A stretch of 64,000 nt of DNA from Unio delphinus (GCA_029339505.1 JAQISU010000057.1:9206001-9270000), one strand, 5' to 3'; counted from the stretch's first letter, positions 34,539 to 46,315 are shown. Translations and numbers: made by a program. Notes: generated by a model from the sequence alone, not told the origin.

Positions 34539-37130
34539 GCTGAAAATATTTCAGGTAGGAAACATTATTAGGACTTATTGTTTGAGGTAAAGGATGTGAA
34601 TGAGAAAATCTTTTTGTTGTGATAAGAATGGCCTCAGTTTTATCATCATTCATCTGCAGCTTGTTACATGTCATCCATGATTTCACATACAGAATGCACC
34701 TCTCTACTCCTCGGATGGTAACATCAACTTCAGTTGGGTGGCTAGATTTGTATATTTGAGTGTCATCAGCATATAATTGTCAAGACACTGGATAATGACC
34801 TTTGACACTCGAGAGTGGCTGAATGTATAGAATGAAAAGAACAGGTCCATGAACAGACCCCTGTGTAACACCATAACATAGATCAAGCGGGGCCCCGAGT
34901 GGCCGAGTGGTCTAAAGCGCTGTCCGTTACGGACCACTGCCATCTCACCTCTGTCTGCGTGGGTTCGAGTCTAAGATTCGGCAAATGTAGTTAAGTGAGA
35001 ATGCTTGCCAGTAGCTTCTCGTGGGTCGGTGGTTCTTTCTGGGGTTTTTCCGGTTTCTTCCTCCACCACTAATACTGGCCGCCATGTATAGCCTATATAT
35101 TGTGCTGAAAAATGGCGTTAAACCATAAAAAAAAAAAAAAAAAAAAAACATAGATCAACTGGGCTGAAGTGAATTCCATCTGCAGATACAATTTGTGTCC
35201 TGTTGACTAAGTAGGACTTGAACCACAGTAAGGCAATATTGTGAATGCCAAATACATGCCAGAGACAGTGAAATAATATACATGTAGCATGGTCTATTGT
35301 GGCAAATGCTGCAGACAAATAAAGGAGGGTGAGGACTGTAATCTTTCTGCTATCCAAAGCAGAAAGAATGTCATTAACTTCTTTCAGAAGAGTAGTTTCA
35401 GTACTGTGGCAAGGGTGATATGCAGACTGTATATTGCTAAAAAGACTGAATTCAGATGAGATACAAGTTGGATTATACCAACTTTTTAAAAGATTTTTTT
35501 ATATGAACAGGAGAGTAGAAACTGCACGGTCGTTCTTTAAATCATTATGATTGAGTGTTTTTTTCTTCAGGAGAGGCTTTAAAATGGCAGTTTTGAACAA
35601 TGACAGGAATTCCCCAGATGAGAGAGAGGTATTAATAATATCAGTTAGTGAAGGCAATATTGGATCTAAGCACTCAAGCAGCAGTGATGTTGGAATTGTA
35701 TCAAGTTCACATGACTTTGGTGCACTCTTCTTCATGATTGCCCATACTAAATCCATAAAAAAACAGGTTCAAATTCTGCTAACGGTTGTCACTGAAATTA
35801 TGTATCACAACTGTATAGTGATGATGAGTCAATTGAAATTCTGTTGTCAAGCTTATTTATAATGTTTGTATCTTGTCACAGAAGAAATTTGCAAACAGTT
35901 TCAGAAGGTCTACTGGAGAGAAGGTACATGTAGTCGGAAATGGTGGACATTTGTTCCTTGACATTAGTTTGTAAGTAATCTCGAAGAACTCTTTGCAGCT
36001 GGAACTCGCCGTGATTTTAGTACTGTAGTGGGATAATTTGACTAAATGGACTATGTTTGTGAATTTCTTCTTAGCGGAAGCAAAGATTTGTTTATGAATA
36101 GTGAGTCTTGTGGAAAGCCAAAGACTCTCCTCTTTACGGTTGTCTCTTTAAACAGTGTGAAGCTGGTCCCTAACACTGCTATACCAAGGAGAACACCTTT
36201 GAATTGATACTCTGCACTTGGTGGCTGTGGCATGTTTTCCTAGCAATGAAAGCAGGCAGTTGTCAAGTTGTTCTGCTGTAGGAGGTAAGCAAGTTTGATG
36301 GTTTGCTTGAATCTCATGCATTAGTTTGGTTCTATTTATCTAATGGAGGTTTCTCTTAGTAGCAAATAAAGGTCTAGGGTTTGGGACTGATACGTCCAGA
36401 TGGCATATAATGAAGAGGTGATCTGATTAAAGTTGGTGGGATACAAAGGTGGACCATAGAATATTATCATCAGGTCTATGAAGAATCCTGTCTAAAATGT
36501 GACCATGTTTATGGTGGGTTGGTCAACTGAATGTTTAAGGTTGAAAACATGAATGATATCTAGGAGTTTTGATGTGTAAGGGTTTCTAGGACAGTCAAAG
36601 TGAAAGTTAAAAATCTCCAAGAATAATCCGGTTGCCACCTATGGAATTTCCATACTCCAGGAGATTCAGTCAGCTTGTTTTTAATACTAGGAGAAGGGCA
36701 GTTTAGGCAGAAAAAATGGACAGACCTTTGCTCCAGTGTGAGTGTTGTTTGGTATAGTTCAAACGATGTGGGGCAGAAATTGAAGGTTGTGTTGTGTTTA
36801 AGACATTGTATCATGGAATTCTTTGTGATGATGGCAATACCACCTCCACGAGAGTGGTGGGGGTATGACTTGATGAAGTAACCGGTGGGTGTTAGATCGG
36901 CGCACTTGGGCTCATCATGTGATGTTTTACCCATATTTCTGTCAGGAAGAAGACGTTGATATTCTGATTGTTGATAAAAATTAACTATTTCTATGCACTT
37001 TTCCGGTGGTCCTACTGATTGTGTGTTGAATATTGCAATACGCAGTGGTATCTCTGGAATAGTTTACACAAAGGTTGATGATTTAATAGGGATTTACACC
37101 AGGTTTTCTAAATTAACAGACACATTTTTT
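34539..37130 (-). mobile_element. CR1/Jockey-like LINE with endonuclease and reverse transcriptase, degenerate
   Basis: Read on the minus strand. The endonuclease start (IAIFNTQSVGPPEKCIEIVN) lies around 37070-36990, followed by DEPKCADLTPTGYFIKSYP and RGGGIAIITKNS at 36934-36790. RT follows: APKSCELDTIPTSLLLECLD (about 35720), FKTAILKPLLKK, then DSRKITVLTLLYLSAAF-x-TIDHA (about 35350), and YADD at 34762-34773. The 3' part reads SWMTCNKLQMNDDKTEAILI at 34686-34620. Stops, frameshifts and a SINE insertion make it non-functional. Motif order supports the CR1/Jockey side of non-LTR elements; the exact clade is inferred. A second partial copy begins at 63630. Confidence 0.9.
34887..35147 (+). mobile_element. 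tRNA-derived SINE, family B, inserted in the CR1-like LINE
   Basis: The head GCCCCGAGTGGCCGAGTGGT and GTGGGTTCGAGTC are A- and B-box-like, resembling a class II (Leu/Ser-type) tRNA. The body has TGCCAGTAGCTTCTCGTGGG and GGCCGCCATGTATAGCC, the end is AATGGCGTTAAACCATAAA, then poly(A). An 11-bp target duplication ACATAGATCAA lies at 34876-34886 and 35148-35158. Confidence 0.95.
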
Positions 37131-37699
37131 AATTGTTAAGCCGGAAAGGGCATAAGGGAGATAACTGGAATTTCTTCTTCTGTTCTACGCCAGCCAGCAT
37201 GGAAACAAAGTTTCCTTTTTCGCTTCCGTTTACATTCAAGTAATGATGAATGTAGTCTAAATGCATTAACATAAAGCTGGTAAATAGCAATAGAAAAGGA
37301 TATTTTTCCAAAACGTTTTTAACATTCGGAATCGCCCCAATATATGTGATAGCGTCACATTTGACCATCATGTAACCATAAGTGACTTGAGTCAAACATG
37401 TGATTTCAAGATTATAAATATAATTATATTTGTATTATTCACAATTAATTTGTCACATGATACGAATGTTTGTTAACAAAGAATAGGCTGTTTAATTATT
37501 CCTGTACAGTGAAAACATGCTGTTAGTAAAATTCGTCACATGCTTACTCGGAAATTATCGGATATTCCTTACAGACAGAGACTTCTGATGTACAGGTACA
37601 GTGAAAAATGTGCCGTTCTATGTACCACCAGAAGAAAGAAAAATATCCTTGTAATACCAAGCACATGTAATATGTATATATTCCATAAACATATAGGAT

Positions 37700-38760
37700 G
37701 ATGTTATTTCATGACAAGCAGGCGAAGACTAAAAATATTTCTGATTTGACGTACAGGCCACACTGATTACAAACAAACTTCTGGAGATCAGCAGTCACCA
37801 ACAGACAGTAGAAATCAAATGGCATCCTCAGGAAGTCGTGTGAAGGCTGTATACGGACATACATCACAATGAATTTTACTATATGTTCTCTACATATATT
37901 TCTCAGTACTAACCTTTCCACTATCACTACCAAAATGAGAGGAAAAAATGTTCTAAACATAGACTAGAACTGCATTCGTGGGTATTGAACTGGAAATACT
38001 AATTGTGATGCGAATAAAGATGTAAAAGAGCCAGTCGTTGATAAAGCGATCCAAACGTTCAACTGTATTACTGCCAGCTTGTGCATAGGCAATCCATTTA
38101 TCTGTGATGTGGTGTGGAAAAGGAAACGGTAAAAATCTTCCAAGTAGTATATCATTGTAGTTAGTGCAACGCTGACGACATGACACTGTTGCACTTCAGT
38201 CTGCAAGCAATACTATGACTGTTGAACGTGCCGATTCATGATATGAAAGATGCTACCACATCATATCCATCAATAATCATTGAGCTCTATATTTCTGGTA
38301 GCACTTTACCTGCCTTCTGCAAATTGGCCCTTTCCATCTATACATCACATGTCTTGCCATTGTTGTCCAAATGAGATCCATAATGATTGTAAGGCAGGAT
38401 CAATCATGATAGGTCGCGTGAGCCATGTGTCATTCGACGGTGTTGTAGACAGAGTCCACTGGCGCATGGCACACAACAAAACTTGCATCTAGGTTGTTGT
38501 AACGGAAGGCTTGATATGCGGCAGCTAGTGTTTTCGGAAGTCGAGGGGTCTCCATTAATACAGATAACAGGCTGAAAAGCAGGAAATTGAGTTCTCCAAA
38601 ATCAGCAGTGTGTGTGCTACTTTCACGCTTCCCACTGCGAATAAAGAAAGCAGTCGGCCCTGGATACGATACAGCCCCTGGTTTTAACACATACAGCAAA
38701 GACTGATGAGATCAATGTGTGGTGTTCAGCAATGACCCAGTCGTGATCTGGTAGCTACAC
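37700..38760 (-). pseudogene. Degenerate protein-coding block, probably a dead mobile-element gene
   Basis: Minus-strand frames follow one another in related order with stops between them: 38699-38430 (AVSYPGPTAFFIRSGKRESS ... ASFVVCHAPVDSVYNT), about 38400-38280 (YGSHLDNNGKTCD ... ANLQKAGKVLPEI), 38186-37953 (RFLPFPFPHHITDKWIAYAQ) and 37960-37709 (RMPFDFYCLLVTADLQKFVC, NQCGLY). The composition is protein-like and there is a CNQCG zinc-finger-like pair. I do not recognise the family. The broken frames and the position directly 5' of the CR1-like LINE suggest transposon origin, either an upstream region of that LINE or a separate element. Confidence 0.4.
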
Positions 38761-39309
38761 ACAATACTCAGAATGGACGCCTATTTATTTCTTGTCAGTA
38801 ATCTGGTGAGACACGTGCCTTGTTGGACTTGCACAGGTAGATTTATTTATTCATTCAACACTCATAATAAAATAGCCATAATAATAACAAAAACCTTTAG
38901 AGTGGACTGTTCTTTAATCTAAGCTTAAGTAGTATTGCTTGATACTTAATTTGCTCTTATTTTCTTAAATTATATGTTATGAAAAGAACATATAAAAAGT
39001 ACATACATTTTGTTGGTCGAAAACTTAGGAAAGAAAAGAAGTGCCCAAATATTCGGATCATTTCAGCTATTTCTAGATTTGGATTGTTGTTGTTCGTCCG
39101 TTGTATTGACGAGGACCTCTCTAGTCATCCGAGAGTTTGAGGGGCTGGTTCTGTTCTGTGTTTGCGCAGATGGCTGATGAGGTCAAACCTTGCACGGAAC
39201 ATAAGGGACAGGGGATGTGTGGGACATCTCCAGGAGGGTTGATGGCACAGGCTTTTCGCACAACTTTGAGCCTTTGTGCAAAGAATGAAAAGCGACTCTA
39301 TCGCTTGCT
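38761..39309. other. No feature seen
   Basis: AT-rich sequence between the degenerate block and the FADD-type LINE. Confidence 0.35.
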
Positions 39310-40710
39310 GTTTGTTCCTAGGAGTGGTTTTTTTTTACGTTGAATGCTTTCAATGCAGCTTTCATATTGTCTTTGAAGCTTTTCTTCTGACCTTTGTGGG
39401 ATTGCTGTCCTTGCTGTAGCCTGCCATATAAGAGTCTCTTAGGCAGCCAGTGGTCTGGCATGCATACAACATGTCCCTCCCAGCGTAACTGGAACTGCAT
39501 CAGTATGGTGCGGATGCTGGGGAGACCTGCTTGTGCGCGTACCTCAGTGTCTGGAACCTTGTCCTGCCACTTGATGTTGAGGAATTTCCTAATACTTGAA
39601 ATGTGAAAGTGGTTCAGCTTCCTGGCTTGTACACAATTCAGGTTTCGCATGCGTAAAGTAGTGTGGTGAGCAAAGCTGCCTTGTAGGCCTAAAGTTTGGT
39701 CTGGATACTGATACCACTTCTATTACAAAAGTTGGCATACAATCTGCCGAAAGTTGCGTTGGCACTGGCAATGCAAAGGTTCACCTCGTCGTCAATAGTT
39801 CTGCTCTCTGACAGTGTGCTACCAAAGTAGGTGAAGCGAATCACTACAATGAGTGTTTGGCCATTGACGGTGATGTTGGACTCAACATACAGCTTTCCTG
39901 TGGCCGGCTGATGCAGGACTTTAGTCTTCTTGGTACTGATGGTGAGTGTCAGATTCTCGCGGGTCATGAGTGCTATTCGTACAATATTGTACAAGCCCCA
40001 CTTGTCAAAGGGTAAGCATTACGTCCCACTTTGTCAAAGGGTATTGCACAACATATAGTAACAACACTATAATCCACTCCCCTCTGATACTCGTTATCTA
40101 AGAGATGACCACCCACGGTATAATTGCCCGGTTCAAGTAAGAGAATGTATATGGTAACCTGAGCTGGTATATTGAACAAAACAGCTACGAGCCCCCGTAA
40201 AGATAAATAAACAATTTAATCAAATACATACACAATAAAATTCCCTTTCATTAGGAATGCACGCGGTTTAGAATTGAACTTTCACCGAATTACAAATAGA
40301 TTGAAATAGCATTAAACAAATTTAGCTGTTCTATTACTAATAGTTAAACGTCATCATAGGATCGAGTGTCCAATTGAAATCACCTGCTTTGTTCGGTTTT
40401 CATAACCTGTTATCCTCGAACTGCATTCTCTGCTCAATCCAATGTTGATATAGAAGTTACTGCCTCTCGAGATACTTTTCACTCATGGATGTTCCGCTTG
40501 AACTCAGACTTGTCCACTGTATCAATTTATACACCTCGCAATTTCTCCTTCACAATTCCCTTTTCCTGTACTTGTACGTCTCTTTATTTCTGTACTTGAC
40601 TTTTCCCAAAAGCTATTTTCTTCCTTCCAAAAGGAAAATTAAAACAACGTAAGTCTCTCGTTACACTGTTAATAGTCGAGACTGTCCATTTTCCTGATTT
40701 GAACAATCAG

Positions 40711-41680
40711 GGTGACCCGTCAAAAGAGCGCACAACAAAAAAGCGCAGACAAAAGAGCGCCGACATAAGAGCACCGACATAAGAGCACAGACATAAGAGC
40801 GCCGGCAAAAGAGCGCAGACAATTGGGCGCACTTAAACAAATATTTGAGGTACAATAAACGAATATGGCAGGGTTAGAAAGGAACTTTAATTTGTGATCA
40901 CTAAGGCTAATACTTGTTTAGAATGAAACAATCGGAGGTACTATCAAACAACATCACAGCTATTTGTGTTTACCTATACGAATAAACGAATATGGCAGGG
41001 TTAGAAAGGAACTCTAATTTGTGATCGCTAAGGCTAATAATTGTTTAGAATGAAACAATGGGATGTACGATCAAACGACATTGCACCTATTTGTTTATTT
41101 ATACGCTGTGTTGGTTAATACAAATGAAGCAATATGAGCTAAGATCAAACGATGGCATTCTGTATATATATATAACATAGAAAATGCGTTATTATAAATG
41201 CAGTTTGAAAATATTTCTTACCCAAGTAACATGGAGAAGATAGAATCACAGAAAGGGAAGACTATGATATTGGTCTAAGGCTACAGATATCGGAAGGACA
41301 GGGCAAATGCTGATGGATGTATGACATGGAGATGCTGCAAGAAAGATGGTTGCCGAGGACGGATGAAAATGCTGAACGATGATGTTCTGTCATCATCGGA
41401 ACACAATCATGATCCTGATCCGGCTAAAAACGAAGCAGCGAAAGTGGTGTCGGCTATACAAAAACGGGCAGTGGAAGGGGTGGAAAAACTAAGGCAGGTT
41501 ATGCAACAAACCAGAGCAGGAATTTCGATGGAAGTAGCACCTCATTTGCTGGCATACGTCGCTTCACAACGTGCAATAGAAAGAGAGAGAAAACGCAATA
41601 AGCTGCCATACCCTAATCCGCAGAACGTTTGCGCTCTTATGTCTGCGCTTTTTAGTCGTGTGCTCTATTGACGGGGTGCC
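40711..41680. mobile_element. MULE remnant, 970 bp, with terminal inverted repeats and 10-bp target duplication
   Basis: Flanked by GAACAATCAG at 40701-40710 and 41681-41690. Left end GGTGACCCGTCAAAAGAGCG; the right end reverse-complements to GGCACCCCGTCAATAGAGCA. The similarity continues inward through AAAAAGCGCAGACA and AAGAGCGC. A target duplication of about 9-10 bp plus a FLYWCH-encoding frame next to the right end point to a Mutator-like element that lost most of its transposase. Confidence 0.85.
41279..41671 (+). pseudogene. FLYWCH zinc finger of a MULE transposase, N-terminal remnant
   Basis: The frame reads GYRYRKDRANADGCMTWRCC, then KKDGCRGRM and SSSEHNHDPD, the FLYWCH pattern: aromatic strand, WRC, C-x-GR, and H-x-H ligands. 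A stop codon TAA at 41276-41278 directly precedes it, so the original start is lost or the frame is broken. The remainder is a Lys/Glu-rich helix (KVVSAIQKRAVEGVEKLRQV) and the frame runs into the terminal inverted repeat. FLYWCH fingers are known N-terminal DNA-binding domains of MULE transposases. No MULE catalytic domain remains. Confidence 0.82.
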
Positions 41681-43290
41681 GAACAATCAGATATTAATAT
41701 CAGTGATAACAATTTTACGGCTAGTAATTAACTACACGTCTTCAAATCCATACAGTTACACCATCTTTTAATTCGGTTTGCCTGACCTAATACATTATAC
41801 ACTGTTGCTAAATTATCCATGGCATCAAAATTCGGTGAATTCACATGTATTCTTGTAAATAATTAAGTAAAGTAAGACATTAAATTCTTAGAACACAATC
41901 ATTATGCAATCAACATGATAAATTCAAGAATTAATGTAACACTTTCGATCCATAACTCAACATTGTGTTTCTACGACATCAATTAATACTACATCATTCT
42001 TAACTACGAATTAAGGTAAGAATTCTAATTCATAATTCAAAAGCACATTACTAAATTAATGTAACAAATGAAACTAATCATACAAATGTATCAACAAAAT
42101 CATGTAAATCTGTAAACGAAGTTGCATCACAATACACTTGGAATTGAGACAAATACCTCGTGTTTTTGGTGCGTCACTCAACCGTAGCTTTTGCCGGTTT
42201 CCGATCACGCTTCCTTGACGAATGGATTTCACTCAAATCACATCTGGAGCCTTTTTTCAAAAATAATAATAATTCTACATTGGCTCTCTTGCAGAGCACC
42301 CTTTTTGAAGACTGAATTATAATTCAACTAGTAAGATATTATATTCTAAAGATTTCTCGTGTAAAACACACCCCTTATTCAACAGTGGCCAATCAGAACA
42401 AGTGTATTTTCTCGCGCTTTCCTTTAAAAGTCGCTTACATCAGCGTGTCAAGATGACACGCTTTGGTTTTAAGTAACAACTCTCTGTTTTCTATCAATCC
42501 TGACATTTTCGTGATAAAATGAAACTTTCACCAGGTCACGTCGGTCAGTACTGACTCCTGTATAAACAACATATTAATTAGTACTGCAGTCGGCTAGCCT
42601 TTCCAGGCACCCCCTCCTGTATGATGTGTCGTAAATTTAACTAATGGCTAGCTGGCTAGAACTAATAGTTATTTAATAGATTCGACCGAAAATTTGGCAC
42701 TTCACAGTGAGACCAAAGCTTGTGTAGGAGCTGAAGAATTTGTCAATGCTGCATTGTAGGTCCGCTTCAGAGTCAGTATTGGGGGCGCAATCATCTGCAA
42801 AAAAGAAATCCCAGATGGTGTCTGTCTTGACCTGGTTTTCGCTTTAAGCCTCCTAGGATTGAATAGTTTTCCAAGTGTACGGTACCTGATGCCGACTCCA
42901 ACCTCTCCGTCTCTGAAAGCATTAGTCAGCAGGGCGGAAAATAATAGACTGAGCAATGTTGGTGCCAGAACACAACCATGCTTGACACCATACTGGGAAT
43001 GACTCAGATGTCTCTTTATTGTCCTGGATTCGTGCCTGCATGCCATCATGGAAATACTGCAATATGGATATCAATTTTCTTGAGCATCCATACTTCGCCC
43101 TTACTCTCCACATGCCTTCTCTACTGACTGTATCAAAGGTTGTTGTCAAGTCGACGTAGATTCAGAAATAGTCGGTGTTTTGCTCTTGACATTTCTCCAC
43201 ATGGCCCAATGGTTGTTTTTTTTTTCTTCAGAATCCACACTGGCTTTCTGGCATAGGTGTATTAAAAGTAAGATATATTCTAGGTTGACC

Positions 43291-44804
43291 CTTGCAAGTC
43301 ATCACAGCAGACAAAAATAAAAGGGCCAAGTATTAGGGGATATTTTGCTAGATTCGTCTTACATATTCGCGCCGTGGTTGGTGTATGAATATTCAAACTT
43401 GTTGGGAGGCAAATTCTTATTTTGCGATCGTAAATCAAACTAGGCTCAAAAGTAATTCAGCTGGCGCATCCTCGTCAGTCCTTTCCTTGGCAAATAGCTT
43501 CGAAAATATTCAGACGTAAATTTAGTGATACTTCACAAATGAAATACCTACATATTTAATATTATTCCTGCAACTTTACAATGAAAAAGAATTAAAGAAA
43601 TAATTTTAATTCATGTTCATGTTGACGTTCAGTACCGACTGTTTCAAAGTGAAAATTATCGATCGCAATGGAATTTTACAACGGCAGTCAGGCACTTAAC
43701 TGGGTCAAGAATGCCGGGTTTATCGTAACAAATTTCAGACGTTGTACAAATTCATTTTCTTCATGCGCTGCTTTACTATGACATCACAGCGCGCGAAATA
43801 AAGGTTTGTAACAGATCACACCTTTAGGTTAACCTCGTCCAAAAATGTTCTCATTACTTATCATTGATTTTGCAGAAGTATTTGTCGGTGCGTGTAAACA
43901 ATGACCTTGCAAAGGAATATGGACGTATGCGGATGCAACATAAAGGAAATAAGTCCAAATTCAAAGTATGTGCAAAATATCAAGTCCTAACAAATCACAA
44001 CCATTACAGATATAGTCGGTTCTGAATGCCTATATGACCTGAATGACTTTTACTAGGACTACAACAGTATTCAATTTTAATGTTTAATTCAATCTGAGTA
44101 AATGCGCTTTTATCACGTTGACACGCGCTTTAGTCATTGAGACGTCAATGGAGTTATTATAACGCAACAACAATCACAGGTTTGATGGCAGTTCTCAATG
44201 ACCAGAATCCATGGTTTTGATTAATTAGTGACGGAAAAGGCAGATGATGTTCCAATTGTTATGACAAGATAGCCATGCATATTTTATTTATTCTGGGAAC
44301 TAGTATTTGCAAACGATTGTTTATATCTTCACCGCTTCCAGACTGGTTGTAGTAGTACAATATTACTACACATGATTGGCATACGAAGAACAATATCGGA
44401 ACAGTCGAAGTTATTTTTTTATGTAACCACGTGCACTGACATGTACCTGTTCACTTAATACTGTCATTCAAGTAGAATGATAATTCAAATGTATCACGTG
44501 CCTCGTTGAAATGTGACTGACAAATACTGTAAAAAGGATTACTTTCGTTAAACGGTATATATTTAGCATAATTTTTCATTAGTCTTAATTTCATTTATGT
44601 AGTCTAATTAATGTAATGTGATTGGAGTTCATTTTGTCTATGATAAATTAGCATAGGATACAAGCTAATTTATACGTTAAATTACATAATAGGTCAGGAA
44701 AGGGATGGTGACTTATTCAGATGTATTTATTTATTGCGTATGTTTAATAAGTTCCTGGTGTACTACTGTGTCGCAGCCTTATTCACTGGATTTATTTAGG
44801 TCAG

Positions 44805-44806
<2 letters not shown>
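43291..44806. other. No feature seen
   Basis: Single-copy-looking sequence of higher GC than the minisatellite regions; no ORF or element end recognised. Confidence 0.35.

Positions 44807-44861
<55 letters not shown>
44807..44861. repeat. (CT)n microsatellite
   Basis: About 27 CT dinucleotides. Confidence 0.98.
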
Positions 44862-44864
<3 letters not shown>

Positions 44865-45850
44865 AACATATGAACAAAATAGCTACAATAATAATTTAAA
44901 GTTTTTAGAAAAGATTTTTGGACAATCTGAATTACTTTTTTTTTTCTACTCCATCTTAGTTAATTGGACATGGTCCATTCCAGCATAACTTTCCAAGTAT
45001 CTAAAACTGGGTGGAATGTTCAGATTAAACTCCGACTTGACCGCAATAGCGTAATTTTGACCTTTTCGATTTTACGGAGTATTACACACAAAAACATGTG
45101 GTATCCATTATTGACATTTATTCACTTGGTTTGTAAATTCCATTCGTGCTATGCGTATAAATCTTTAATAAGATTACTGTATTGCATTGGTGGGTCAGTA
45201 AACGTATACAATTATCCTAGGGACCAGCTAATTTTTCAAAGGCAGGGGGTGGTAGGCACGTCTTTTTATAAAACGAGGTCTTTTCCACAAGAGTTTTTTT
45301 TTCTGTTTTGAACTAATATCAAGGCTATTGTCAGGTCTTTTATTTTTTCCCTACAAATCAGCGCAAGAATTTTTCACTTTATTGTTCGGCAAGAAATATT
45401 GGGACCGAAAATTTAAAGTACCCAACCCCCAGAAAATTATATGGTCGTTCCCTAAATGCAATTAGAATATTTGTTATCTTCGTAAAAACGCATTCATGTA
45501 ACCAATAGTGTCATGGGGCTATGTGTCGTGCAGCAGGCGATGTTTTGGGGTTCTCGTGCAGCTAGAGTTTTTCACTAACAAGCCTGTATATTTTTGCCCA
45601 AGTTACTTTATACATGTCAGATGTGATGTCAATGCATAGTTTTCAAACTAAATTTGTTTTTCCTTAAGGTGTCTGCATACTGGAGGCCCCGCATGCCCGA
45701 GTCGTGCTAAAATGCAGGTCTGTGCTGCACTTTACGTGACCACTTTAAACCCGCTGACCGGATAATAAACGCTGACCTGCTGACCGTTTAATAGTATCCA
45801 TGATACGCACGGGGTAGGATGTGTGTGTGTGTGTGTTTAGGATTTTTAAC
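44862..45850. other. No feature seen
   Basis: The open frame at 44964-45311 has no recognisable homology. A short (GT)n run lies at 45821-45836. Confidence 0.35.
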
Positions 45851-45854
45851 GTAG

Positions 45855-46315
45855 CTTGAACACTGTTTCAGTCATATGATATCGCTACGATGTCTGCTGT
45901 GCGGCAGTCAGCGCCGGATTAAGCACCGTGGAGGCCCATAGGCAGTCAAACTTTTGGGGCCCCAGACCCACGGTCACGGTCTCATGGGGGCCCCTTATGG
46001 GGCCCATAAAAGTCGCGGGGCCCATAGGCAGTTGCCTACTCTGCCTAATGGGTAATCCGGGACTGGCGGCAGTTTATAGTGATGTCTAGCACCAAGGCAT
46101 CAGCCTCAGACATGTAGCATGATGTCCCACCTAGTTACATTATCCTGACACCAGGCTGACCTGTCCTAACACTAAGCTCTTAATACTGAGCGCCAAGCGA
46201 GGTAACTGTTAGTACTACTTGTGCACGTCTTTGGTATGACAAGGCCGGGGATCAAACCCAAGACCTCTCGCTTTCGCGGTGGACGCTCTAACCACTAGGC
46301 CACCGGAGCGGTGGG
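45855..46315 (-). mobile_element. SINE family A, interrupted by a hAT MITE
   Basis: On the minus strand the tRNA-like head is at about 46240-46310 (GTGGCCTAGTGGTTAGAGC, GGTTTGATCCCCGG), followed by CTCGCTTGGCGCTCAGTATT and GGACATCATGC. The tail TTTCAGTCATATGATATCGC-complement lies at 45868 and beyond. The order matches 13425-13715 once 45909-46065 is set aside. Confidence 0.88.
45909..46065. mobile_element. hAT MITE, 157 bp, inside the SINE
   Basis: Ends CAGCGCCGGATTA and (reverse complement) CAGTCCCGGATTA; flanked by exact 8-bp duplications GCGGCAGT at 45901-45908 and 46066-46073. The interior is rich in GGGGCCC and GGCCCATAGGCAG, arranged as an inner inverted repeat. Confidence 0.92.

Larger units (their letters stand above)
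39947..42706. mobile_element. Probable solo-LTR-like insertion in the LINE (1.78 kb plus a nested MULE)
   Basis: Begins TGTCAGATTC and ends GGCACTTCACA, that is TGT...ACA. It is flanked by a 5-bp duplication GTGAG at 39942-39946 and 42707-42711. TG...CA ends with a 5-bp target duplication are typical of LTR elements. No gag or pol frame is found, so a solo LTR is the simplest reading. An unclassified DNA element is the alternative. A 970-bp MULE remnant and its 10-bp duplication sit inside. Confidence 0.55.
39310..43290 (-). mobile_element. FADD-type LINE, 5' and 3' parts separated by an insertion
   Basis: Read on the minus strand, 43290-42707 encodes RT: PESQCGF, then FDTVSREGMWRVRAKYGCSR, CVLAPTLLSLLFSALLTNAF, and FADD at 42790-42801, ending at FGLT. 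At 39946-39310 the same protein resumes with ISTKKTKVLHQPATGKLYVE, TIDDEVNLCIASANATFGRL and KFLNIKWQDKVPDTEV...LRWEGHV. The two parts abut at the same codon once the insertion 39947-42706 and one copy of GTGAG are set aside. Frameshifts are present in both parts, so it is inactive. Same family as 19830-21060. Confidence 0.88.

Noticed and set aside
34704..34943. Minus-strand ORFs containing AVVRNGQRFRPLGHSGP and similar frames at 50504-50791 and 58355-58675
   Set aside because: They are antisense shadows of the SINE family B head, repeated at each copy.
34887..34980. Functional tRNA-Leu/Ser gene
   Set aside because: The tRNA-like part is the head of a repeated SINE with tail and target duplications; the acceptor stem does not close properly. 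The heads at 13425, 50737, 57563 and 58578 were rejected for the same reason.
41321..41671. FLYWCH frame as a host zinc-finger gene
   Set aside because: It lies between terminal inverted repeats with a 10-bp target duplication, has an upstream stop and runs into the right inverted repeat.
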